Shown: positions 1 through 4,836 of the stretch, in pieces | Layout: every line of letters starts with the position of its first letter | How positions within the stretch are numbered: the stretch's first letter is position 1 | Assembly (NCBI GenBank): GCA_013331315.1 | Contig: DUGQ01000130.1 | Location: 13,021 to 19,476, forward strand | From: Thermoplasmata archaeon | Lineage (GTDB): Archaea > Thermoplasmatota > Thermoplasmata > UBA10834 | DNA length: 6,456 bases | Direction of reading: 5' to 3' | Notes under the pieces: generated by a model | The model's database searches: none | Told to the model about the DNA's origin: nothing | The model's input: the letters and a program-made list of their open reading frames with translations, nothing else | Position numbers and translations under genes: made by a program

Positions 1-764
1 AGCGAGCCCTCCATGTAGCTCACGCCCTTGCCCTTGATCGTGTGACAGATGATGGCCGTGGGCCGTCCCTTGACGCTCCTCGCCTCGTTGGTCGCCTGGA
101 TTATCTCCTTCATGCTGTGGCCGTTTATCTCTATCACGTGCCACCCGAAGGCCTTCCACTTGTCGGCCAGGGGCTCGAGCGACATTATCTTCTCGGTCGG
201 GCCGTCCAGTTGCAGCTTGTTCCTGTCTATGTACATCGTGATGTTGTCGAGCTTGTAGTGCGAGGCGAGCATCGCCGCCTCCCAGGTCTCGCCGACGTCC
301 ATCTCGCCGTCCCCGCAGAGCACGTATATCCTGTACAGCTTGCGGTCGAGCTTGGCCGCGAGAGCCATCCCGTTGCCCGCCGCCAACCCGTGCCCGAGCG
401 AGCCCGTCGACATCTCGACCCCAGGCGTCTTGCGCATGCACGGGTGGCCCTGAAGCCTGCTCCCCATCTTCCTCAGGGACTCGAGCTCCTTCTCCGGCAG
501 GTACTTCGCCTCCGCGAGTACCGCGTAGAGCGCCGGAGCGGCGTGGCCCTTGCTGAGGACGAACCGGTCCCTCTCCGGCCAGTCGGGTCTCTTGGGGTCG
601 TGCTTCATGACGTGGAAGTAAAGGGCGACCATGATGTCCGCCCCTGAGAGCGAGCCGCCGGGATGGCCGGAACCCGCATTGTAGATCATCCTGATCGAGT
701 GGGCCCTGACCCTCTTCGCGATCGCCTCTAGCTCGGCTATGAACTCACCGTCGTATATCTCCAA
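1..764 (-). CDS. Transketolase, N-terminal (ThDP-binding) subunit, 3' end cut by the window
   Basis: This is the N-terminal half of a split archaeal transketolase, which with a separate C-terminal subunit moves two-carbon ketol units between sugar phosphates and supplies pentose in the cytosol. My reading gives 254 residues before the window edge; split subunits are usually about 270-285, so little is missing. Seen: GHPGGS at 33-38, SKGHAAPALYA at 71-81, STGSLGHG at 119-126, and the ThDP/Mg motif GDGEMD from 151, followed by LDN at 172-174 and DRNKLQLDG at 180-188. D152, N182 and L184 sit where Mg ligands are expected. The start is TTG at 764, chosen because AGGAGAGG lies 5 bases upstream and the protein then begins like the family; no in-frame ATG precedes it. 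The partner C-terminal subunit is expected just downstream, outside the window. The family assignment is secure; the start is probable. Confidence 0.95.
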   Translation of the reverse strand, partial: MEIYDGEFIAELEAIAKRVRAHSIRMIYNAGSGHPGGSLSGADIMVALYFHVMKHDPKRPDWPERDRFVLSKGHAAPALYAVLAEAKYLPEKELESLRKMGSRLQGHPCMRKTPGVEMSTGSLGHGLAAGNGMALAAKLDRKLYRIYVLCGDGEMDVGETWEAAMLASHYKLDNITMYIDRNKLQLDGPTEKIMSLEPLADKWKAFGWHVIEINGHSMKEIIQATNEARSVKGRPTAIICHTIKGKGVSYMEGS

Positions 765-815
765 GACAACCTCTCCTGGCGATGATGTGACTCAAGTGCC
801 GGATAACGGTCGCAG

Positions 816-825
816 TAGTTTAAGC
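816..825 (-). promoter_or_regulatory. Possible TATA box for transketolase
   Basis: The minus strand reads GCTTAAACTA here, preceded by purine-rich GGAAAA that could act as a BRE. It lies about 57 bases before the TTG start, predicting transcription from about 795 and a leader near 30 bases. It is a weaker match than the other TATA boxes in the window, but the 91-base gap after purN is otherwise GC-rich. Confidence 0.45.
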
Positions 826-842
826 TTTTCCAGGGGCGGAGA

Positions 843-863
843 AGACATGTACCGGTCATGTCT
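843..863. repeat. Inverted repeat across the purN stop codon
   Basis: The arms AGACATG (843-849) and CATGTCT (857-863) are perfect complements around a 7-base spacer, TACCGGT, which itself contains the palindrome ACCGGT. The right arm overlaps the last codons and stop of purN. In purN mRNA it would form a 7-bp hairpin. No U-tract follows, so a classic terminator is not supported. It lies 18 bases upstream of the possible transketolase TATA box and could instead be an operator. Confidence 0.5.
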
Positions 864-1482
864 CGAGAATCCTAGCCCTGCGTCCGTCGATCTTGACCTT
901 GCCCTGGGCGAACAGCTGAACGGCCCGCGGGTACAGCTTGTGCTCCTCCTTGAGCACTCGCTCCTGGAGCGTCTCGGGAGTGTCGTCCTCGAGTACCGGA
1001 ACGGCCTTCTGAAGCACGATCGGGCCTCCGTCGACCTCGGCGGTGACGACGTGGATCGAGCAACCGGAGACCTTGCAGCCGTAGTCGATGACCGCCTTGT
1101 GCACGTGGAGCCCGTGCATCCCCTTGCCGCCGAATGACGGCAGCAGGGCAGGGTGTGTGTTGAGGATCCTGCCTGGATACTTGTCTATGAGGAGCGGCGT
1201 GAGCATCCTGAGATAGCCCGCGAGACATACCAGGCCGACGTCGTGCTGTTCGAGGCACTCGATGACATCGACCTCGTGCTGCTCGCGCGTCATGCCATCG
1301 CTCGGGAAGCAGAAGACTTCTATCCCATGCTTCCTAGCCCGCTCGAGAGCGCCGGCGTTGGGTACGTTGGATATCACGACGACGACGTCCCCGTCTATCT
1401 CGCCTCGCTCGCACGAGTCGATTATCGCCTGAAGGTTCGTCCCGCCGCCCGATGCCAGAACCCCGATCCTGAGCCTCTTCAT
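856..1482 (-). CDS. purN: Phosphoribosylglycinamide formyltransferase (GAR transformylase)
   Basis: PurN transfers the formyl group of 10-formyl-tetrahydrofolate to glycinamide ribonucleotide, the third step of de novo purine synthesis, in the cytosol. The 208-residue length matches the family (E. coli about 212). The protein opens with a Rossmann-like strand and phosphate-binding loop, SGGGTNLQAI at 11-20. The catalytic triad is visible: N108 and H110 in ILNTHPALLPSF (106-117), and D151 in EVDGGPI (149-155). LAGYLRML (88-95) is the conserved strand and turn before the active site. The ATG at 1482 starts the family's usual N-terminus; GGGCTGAT just upstream is only a weak ribosome-binding match. 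There are 93 bases between the pcn stop and this start, with no AT-rich box, so it is probably transcribed with pcn. The folate dependence is notable because some archaea use formate-dependent PurT instead or lack the step. Confidence 0.97.
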   Translation of the reverse strand: MKRLRIGVLASGGGTNLQAIIDSCERGEIDGDVVVVISNVPNAGALERARKHGIEVFCFPSDGMTREQHEVDVIECLEQHDVGLVCLAGYLRMLTPLLIDKYPGRILNTHPALLPSFGGKGMHGLHVHKAVIDYGCKVSGCSIHVVTAEVDGGPIVLQKAVPVLEDDTPETLQERVLKEEHKLYPRAVQLFAQGKVKIDGRRARILET

Positions 1483-1575
1483 GCCATATCAGCCCACGGT
1501 CAGTCCCGCGCGTCCCCCGGGGCGGGCGTCCGCTGGAACACAACCGCTGACGTCCCTTCGCAGAACCCACCCAAA

Positions 1576-2316
1576 TCAGTCGCTGCTCTCGATTCTTGGA
1601 GCAAGGAGGTACCTCACTTCACCCTTCCCGCCGGCGATCTTGAACTCCATCCGGACGGGATAATCACTTCCGAGATGCATGGTCACCTCGTTGCCCGAGG
1701 AGACCGACTTGAGCATGTTGGAGAAGTACTCCAGGGGGAACAGGCTCCTGACGCTGCCCTGCGCCTTGAGCGAGGATAGGTCCTTCTTCGCCTTCCTCCA
1801 GTGCACCTGATCCATGTCGCCCTCGCAGCTCATCTCGAACCCCTCAGGGCTCGCCACGAGCGCTATATGGTCAGACACGGTCTCGCTCGCCTTTATCCCC
1901 TGCATGAGGTCCTCGGACCTCACCGTGACGGACGCGGGTAGGTCCAGGTTCGGAACCTTGGGATCGCTCATGCCCGTCGTGTCGATCAGGCTCATGTGCC
2001 TCGTGATGTCGCCCACGACGATCTTGAGCCTGCGCTTCTCCTCGTCGTGCTTCATGTCTACCACGTCGTCTCCCCTGGACAGCTTGAGGAACTGGTTGAG
2101 CTTGTCTATGTCTATGCCTATCTCGCTCTCCTCCGCCTTGAACTCCTCGAAGGCGTCCTTCCCCAAGGTGAGGTCGACCATGGCTATGTGCGCTGGGTCG
2201 ACAGCCCTCAGCGTGAGACCGTCGGAGTTCATCGTGAACTTCGCCTCGTCCACAAGGGTCGACACTACATTGACGACTTCCTTCAACACTTCAGCTCTGG
2301 CTCTCGCCTGAAACAT
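1576..2316 (-). CDS. pcn: DNA polymerase sliding clamp (PCNA)
   Basis: This is the homotrimeric ring clamp that holds DNA polymerase, ligase, FEN1 and other partners on DNA during replication and repair. It has 246 residues, the normal archaeal size. Seen: SDGLTLRAVDPAHIAMVDL (31-49), the conserved part of the first domain; LNQFLKLSRGDD (73-84); the interdomain connector near 118-130; and the C-terminal strand and tail LAPRIE (238-243). Basic residues R5, R7, K12, K77, R81 and K141 are plausible for the DNA-facing channel. The frame is open for seven codons further upstream, but MFQARA is the family N-terminus, and the G-rich run GGGGGG ends 3 bases before this ATG. It has its own TATA box. 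Only one PCNA gene is in the window, consistent with a homotrimer. Confidence 0.97.
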   Translation of the reverse strand: MFQARARAEVLKEVVNVVSTLVDEAKFTMNSDGLTLRAVDPAHIAMVDLTLGKDAFEEFKAEESEIGIDIDKLNQFLKLSRGDDVVDMKHDEEKRRLKIVVGDITRHMSLIDTTGMSDPKVPNLDLPASVTVRSEDLMQGIKASETVSDHIALVASPEGFEMSCEGDMDQVHWRKAKKDLSSLKAQGSVRSLFPLEYFSNMLKSVSSGNEVTMHLGSDYPVRMEFKIAGGKGEVRYLLAPRIESSD

Positions 2317-2350
2317 TGACCCCCCTTCCGTGTACACCTGTAATCCTTCT

Positions 2351-2363
2351 TAGTTTTAAATAG
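2351..2363 (-). promoter_or_regulatory. TATA box for pcn
   Basis: The minus strand reads CTATTTAAAACTA, a good archaeal TATA element in GC-rich surroundings, with AAAG just upstream as a possible BRE. Its centre is about 41 bases before the pcn ATG, predicting a start near 2331 and a short leader of about 15 bases that still holds the G-rich ribosome site. Confidence 0.75.
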
Positions 2364-2385
2364 CTTTGCGCACACATCCAGCGCA

Positions 2386-2691
2386 CTAGTACTCGCGCCA
2401 CGAGTGAGAGCACTTCACGCATCTGTATATCCTGGTCTCCGGCTCGTCGGCGGCCCTCGTCTGCCTCAAGACCCAGTAGGCCTTCATGTGGCCGCAGCTC
2501 GGGCATTCGGCGTCGGCCGTCGGGAGCGTCCCCGAGATATCCTCGATGACCGCCATCTCGCGGTCGCGCCCCTTGTGGGTGATTACCTCGGGTTTCGCGG
2601 AAGAGGATGTCTCGTGCTCGGCTCCGCATCTCCTGCAGACGAGCTTTCCGTCCTTCGGGAACATCAGGCACTTGCAGTTTGGGCAGAACAT
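2386..2691 (-). CDS. tfs: Transcription elongation factor S (archaeal TFIIS-like RNA cleavage factor)
   Basis: TFS enters the secondary channel of RNA polymerase and triggers cleavage of backtracked RNA. The 101-residue form has two zinc ribbons: C3, C6, C19, C22 at the N-terminus and C63, C66, C91, C94 at the C-terminus. The hairpin between the last cysteine pairs carries QTRAADEPET (77-86); D82 and E83 are the acidic pair that positions catalytic metal in TFIIS and TFS. The start MFCPNC is the family N-terminus, and GGAG lies 9 bases before it. The frame continues 19 codons further to an ATG at 2748, which lies about where the upstream TATA box would place the transcript 5' end, so a longer leaderless product cannot be excluded. 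It is followed 69 bases later by pcn, which has its own promoter. Confidence 0.95.
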   Translation of the reverse strand: MFCPNCKCLMFPKDGKLVCRRCGAEHETSSSAKPEVITHKGRDREMAVIEDISGTLPTADAECPSCGHMKAYWVLRQTRAADEPETRIYRCVKCSHSWREY

Positions 2692-2770
2692 GTCCACCAG
2701 CTCCGTGCGATTCACTGAACGCCGCTGGAACGACCTTGGCCGCTCCATCCGACGGCGAACGACTATGTGG

Positions 2771-2777
2771 ATAAATA
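2771..2777 (-). promoter_or_regulatory. TATA box for tfs
   Basis: The minus strand reads TATTTAT between GC-rich flanks. Its centre, near 2774, predicts transcription from about 2748, some 57 bases before the preferred tfs start. That position coincides with the upstream in-frame ATG. Confidence 0.65.
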
Positions 2778-2794
2778 CGTTCGCCTGTCACTAT

Positions 2795-2815
2795 CGTCGT
2801 CGAGGCGTCGTCGAG
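2795..2815. repeat. Two tandem copies of CGTCGTCGAG
   Basis: Exact 10-base copies at 2795-2804 and 2806-2815 are separated by one G (11-base period). They lie between the membrane-protein stop codon and the tfs TATA box. This may be slippage in a CG-rich stretch or a pair of protein-binding sites about one helical turn apart; the sequence does not decide. Confidence 0.5.
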
Positions 2816-2816
2816 A

Positions 2817-4085
2817 TCAGATGGTGTCCCATCGCTGCTTCTGGGGATGGCGCTCGTGCCCCCTCGCGCTTTGGCGCGATGGCGCGGACGACGCGGGCTC
2901 GACGAAGTCCTCGTCGTCGACGAACTCCACGGGCGTCCTCCTCTGAGGCGCCGTGAACCGTGACCTTGATCCCCACTCGCGCTCTATCGCCTTCCGCGCT
3001 CTCTTGACCGACTTCTGGTCGCTAGGCGCGAAGCGCAGTGACGACGAGCGTGACCGGGGGGCGTCGCCCCTGTGCCGACTGGTCCCCCTTGACCTCACCG
3101 GGCCGGCAAGGCTAGGCGCCGAGGGTCCGTTTGAGAACCTGCGTGACGAGGAGTAGTGTTGCCTCGTCCTTCGTGACGAGCGTTGCTTGGGGCCGCTCTT
3201 GTGTGACCGGCCTCCTGACTTCCGATGGGCCGCGCTCGCGGGCTCGACGTCGATGACCTGAGCGGGGGGCTCACCTGGCCTCGCCCCGTTCACATTCTCG
3301 AAGGCCGCCCTGTTCGCATACTGCCATCCCTTGGCCCCGGCGGCCCGCGCGGGGGGCAAAGCGTACACGTGTTGATGCGAGCCGTGACCAGCGTGAGACC
3401 ACGGCAAGTGCGATGAGATCATGTGCGCGAGTCCTGGTCGAGCGGGCTCGGGATACGGATGGAAACGCTGTTCCTTTCCGTTGTCGTGGACCAGGACAGT
3501 CGTGTTCGACATGACGTTGCCCGAGTTGTACTCTATCTCCCGCCGGCTCTGCTCGGCGAGGATGCCCCCGACGTAGGCGAACGCGACTGTCACGACGTAG
3601 GTGTTTATCCCGTACGGGCTCGCGCCGGCCAAAGCCGAGACGAACGACCCAAGGTACTCGGACGAGAACTGGATGTAGGGCGAGATGAACGGTATGCTCT
3701 CGCTGAGCGACGCCGAGACGGCCGCGGGGGCGATCGCGACGCCGAGGACGTGGGACGGGAAGAAGCCGCTGTCGAAACCCGTCAGGACTATGTACAGACA
3801 CGCGACGGGGATTATCGCGGCCGCGACACCCTTCCACGGCCCGCCTGCCCTTCGCCCGCCGACATATCCCGCGATCATCTGGCCGAAGAGCGGGAGCCAC
3901 CACAGGACAATAGAGAGGATGAGGGTGTACTTGGACGCGCTCCAGAAGCTGTACACGACCGTGCTCGACTTGAACTTCTTGCCCTCGTAGTCGTGCTCGT
4001 AGGAGGCTAGTCGGTACGGCGTTCTCCTGGTCTCTGGCTGCGCTTGACCGTCTTGAGCAGACCGACTCCTCAGTCCGAATACCAT
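2817..4085 (-). CDS. Multi-pass membrane protein with long basic Ser/Arg/His-rich C-terminal tail, unknown function
   Basis: I do not recognise this 422-residue protein. Residues 1-50 are polar and charged. Hydrophobic segments follow at about 53-75, 85-105, 112-134 and 160-178, with the motif GQMIAGYVGGRRAGG (69-82) between the first two. The remaining 240 residues are hydrophilic and probably disordered. They hold a His-rich patch (HAGHGSHQH, 231-239), an Arg/Ser stretch (about 287-350), a likely charged helix (KSVKRARKAIEREW, 358-371), a short acidic patch (VDDEDFVE, 389-396) and a basic end. Codon use in the tail resembles the rest, so it looks truly coding. The ATG at 4085 is chosen over the open frame up to 4139, because that first ATG lies only about 7 bases after the TATA box and would precede the transcript start. 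The gene is divergent from the receiver gene. The tail could bind nucleic acid or acidic partners, but that is a guess. Topology is unresolved: positive charge sits on both sides. Confidence 0.8.
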   Translation of the reverse strand: MVFGLRSRSAQDGQAQPETRRTPYRLASYEHDYEGKKFKSSTVVYSFWSASKYTLILSIVLWWLPLFGQMIAGYVGGRRAGGPWKGVAAAIIPVACLYIVLTGFDSGFFPSHVLGVAIAPAAVSASLSESIPFISPYIQFSSEYLGSFVSALAGASPYGINTYVVTVAFAYVGGILAEQSRREIEYNSGNVMSNTTVLVHDNGKEQRFHPYPEPARPGLAHMISSHLPWSHAGHGSHQHVYALPPARAAGAKGWQYANRAAFENVNGARPGEPPAQVIDVEPASAAHRKSGGRSHKSGPKQRSSRRTRQHYSSSRRFSNGPSAPSLAGPVRSRGTSRHRGDAPRSRSSSLRFAPSDQKSVKRARKAIEREWGSRSRFTAPQRRTPVEFVDDEDFVEPASSAPSRQSARGHERHPQKQRWDTI

Positions 4086-4099
4086 TGCCCATCCCTTCA

Positions 4100-4117
4100 G
4101 TCCGACGAGTGTCGGAC
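4100..4117. repeat. Inverted repeat in the leader of the tailed membrane protein
   Basis: GTCCGAC (4100-4106) and GTCGGAC (4111-4117) are perfect complements around a 4-base spacer. The repeat sits immediately downstream of the predicted transcription start (about 4120) and 15 bases before the ATG at 4085. It could be an operator blocking polymerase or a leader RNA hairpin. Confidence 0.6.
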
Positions 4118-4140
4118 AAATTACACTAATGCCGTCCATA

Positions 4141-4150
4141 GTATTTATTT
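4141..4150 (-). promoter_or_regulatory. TATA box for the tailed membrane protein
   Basis: The minus strand reads AAATAAATAC, an AT island in GC-rich DNA. Its centre, near 4146, predicts a transcript start about 4120 and a leader of about 35 bases to the ATG at 4085. Confidence 0.65.
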
Positions 4151-4163
4151 CTTACCGGTTCTG

Positions 4164-4183
4164 GACAGCGGGGTTCAGCTGTC
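4164..4183. repeat. Inverted repeat GACAGC / GCTGTC
   Basis: Six-base arms at 4164-4169 and 4178-4183 flank an 8-base loop. It stands 4 bases left of a stronger inverted repeat, so the two could form tandem hairpins or paired operator sites. Alone it would be weak evidence. Confidence 0.4.
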
Positions 4184-4187
4184 AGAC

Positions 4188-4206
4188 GGAATGCCGTAGG
4201 CATTCC
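4188..4206. repeat. Perfect 19-base palindrome with 8-base arms
   Basis: GGAATGCC (4188-4195) and GGCATTCC (4199-4206) are perfect complements around GTA. The site lies about 40 bases upstream of the membrane-protein TATA box and about 110 bases upstream of the receiver TATA box. Its size and symmetry suit a dimeric DNA-binding regulator that could act on both promoters. No T-tract follows on either side, so a terminator is unlikely. Confidence 0.6.
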
Positions 4207-4314
4207 AACGCACACGCGCCCGAGGGACAGGTCAGTCACTGCATGGTCGCCGCGAGGAAGTAGGGGGTGAGCGCCCGCAGGAGGGTATCAAGCCCGATAA
4301 CCACAGTAGCCAAC

Positions 4315-4322
4315 TTTAATAT
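4315..4322 (+). promoter_or_regulatory. TATA box for the receiver/DUF835 operon
   Basis: TTTAATAT stands out against GC-rich flanks. It predicts transcription from about 4344 and a leader of about 50 bases before the receiver ATG at 4395. Confidence 0.65.
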
Positions 4323-4366
4323 GGGCGGAATCTTTTCACTAAAACGTCTGCAGGAAAGGGATAGGG

Positions 4367-4393
4367 ATGTTCATGCGGACAGGCAGGGCTTAG
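4367..4393 (+). CDS. Possible 8-codon leader ORF before the receiver gene
   Basis: ATG at 4367 is followed by eight sense codons (MFMRTGRA) and a TAG that ends one base before the receiver ATG. AAAGGG lies 6 bases upstream of this ATG and could bind ribosomes. If translated, the terminating ribosome would be placed on the receiver start, giving translational coupling. Nothing in the peptide is recognisable, and an ORF this short can easily occur by chance. Confidence 0.25.
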   Translation: MFMRTGRA

Positions 4394-4394
4394 G

Positions 4395-4757
4395 ATGGCA
4401 AAGGTTCTCATCGTCGAGGACGCCCCGTTCATCAGGGAGATGATCCGGGACATCCTCGAGTCACACGACCACGAGATAGTGGGAGAGGCGGCCAACGGTC
4501 TTGAGGCGATCGAGAAGTACAAGGCGCTCAAGCCAGACATCGTCCTCATGGACATACTGATGCCGGGGATGGATGGGCTGTCCGCGATCACGAAGATCAT
4601 CGAGCAGGATTCCGGGGCCAAGATCATAGTGGTGAGCGCGCTCGTCAAGGAGGCTCTGAGGAAGGAAGCCATGCGCGCTGGAGCTATAGACTTCGTCGCG
4701 AAGCCATTCCAGGTCGAGAGACTCCTCGAAGCGGTCCGGGCGGCTACGACGGCGTGA
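4395..4757 (+). CDS. Single-domain CheY-like response regulator receiver
   Basis: This is a stand-alone 120-residue receiver domain with no output domain. Signature residues are all present: acidic pair E8 and D9, phospho-acceptor D53 in LMDILMPGMDG (51-61), S81 of the signalling Thr/Ser position in VVSA, and K103 in AKPF. It should take phosphate from a histidine kinase and signal by protein contact. The start is clear: MAKVLIVED is typical, with CAGGCAGGG shortly upstream. It precedes the 7TM-DUF835 gene by 79 bases with no visible promoter between, suggesting a common transcript. No kinase, CheA or other chemotaxis gene is in the window, so calling it chemotactic CheY would overreach. Its target may be the DUF835 protein next door, which is inference from order alone. 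Confidence 0.95.
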   Translation: MAKVLIVEDAPFIREMIRDILESHDHEIVGEAANGLEAIEKYKALKPDIVLMDILMPGMDGLSAITKIIEQDSGAKIIVVSALVKEALRKEAMRAGAIDFVAKPFQVERLLEAVRAATTA

Positions 4758-4773
4758 TAGCTGCATCCCGGGA

Positions 4774-4825
4774 TCTCGTGGGCATCAGTCGACGAGTCCT
4801 GCCCCGGTTCGACGCACTCACGAGA
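4774..4825 (+). promoter_or_regulatory. Possible intercistronic hairpin over the DUF835 gene ribosome site
   Basis: Outer arms TCTCGTG (4774-4780) and CACGAGA (4819-4825) and inner arms GTCGA (4788-4792) and TCGAC (4809-4813) can nest into one stem-loop. The right outer arm overlaps the first half of GAGAGGG (4822-4828), the likely ribosome-binding site 8 bases before the ATG at 4837. Folding would partly hide that site. Confidence 0.35.
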
Positions 4826-4836
4826 GGGACAAGGCG

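Larger units (their letters stand above)
4151..4314. other. Core of the divergent intergenic region, no gene seen
   Basis: The gap between the two divergent coding regions runs 4086-4394 (309 bases). Between its outward-facing TATA boxes lie about 160 bases with no convincing ORF: the plus-strand ATGs at 4191 and near 4241 meet stops within a few codons. The left half holds two adjacent inverted repeats; the right half is G-rich (for example GTAGGGGGTGAGCGCCC). An upstream regulatory region is the simplest reading; a small RNA is possible but has no visible promoter of its own. Confidence 0.5.

Noticed and set aside
42..647. Long plus-strand open frame of about 200 codons
   Set aside because: It lies opposite the transketolase subunit, whose motifs are unmistakable; the antisense frame is open because of high GC and has low-complexity Arg/Leu/Val content.
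1153..1779. Plus-strand open frame spanning the purN-pcn junction
   Set aside because: It is antisense to two well-identified genes and shows no family-like motif or ribosome site.
3056..3072. GGGGGGCGTCGCCCC hairpin-like stretch as a terminator
   Set aside because: It lies inside the coding tail of the membrane protein with no T-tract, so it is best explained by Gly/Ala/Pro codons in GC-rich DNA.
3423..4010. 195-codon plus-strand frame opposite the tailed membrane protein
   Set aside because: It is an antisense shadow with Asp/Arg/Val-rich composition and no recognisable domain.
3271..4119. 282-codon minus-strand frame inside the tailed membrane protein
   Set aside because: It is a shifted frame of that gene, extremely Arg-rich, as expected from a GC-rich out-of-frame reading; the chosen frame has clear membrane segments, a start behind the TATA box and better codon use.
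4086..4139. 18-codon N-terminal extension of the tailed membrane protein to the ATG at 4139
   Set aside because: That ATG lies about 7 bases from the TATA box centre, upstream of the predicted transcript start, and the extension overlaps the inverted repeat at 4100-4117.
4151..4314. CRISPR, riboswitch or small RNA in the divergent gap
   Set aside because: There are no repeated spacer units, no recognisable riboswitch core and no separate promoter; only inverted repeats are supported.
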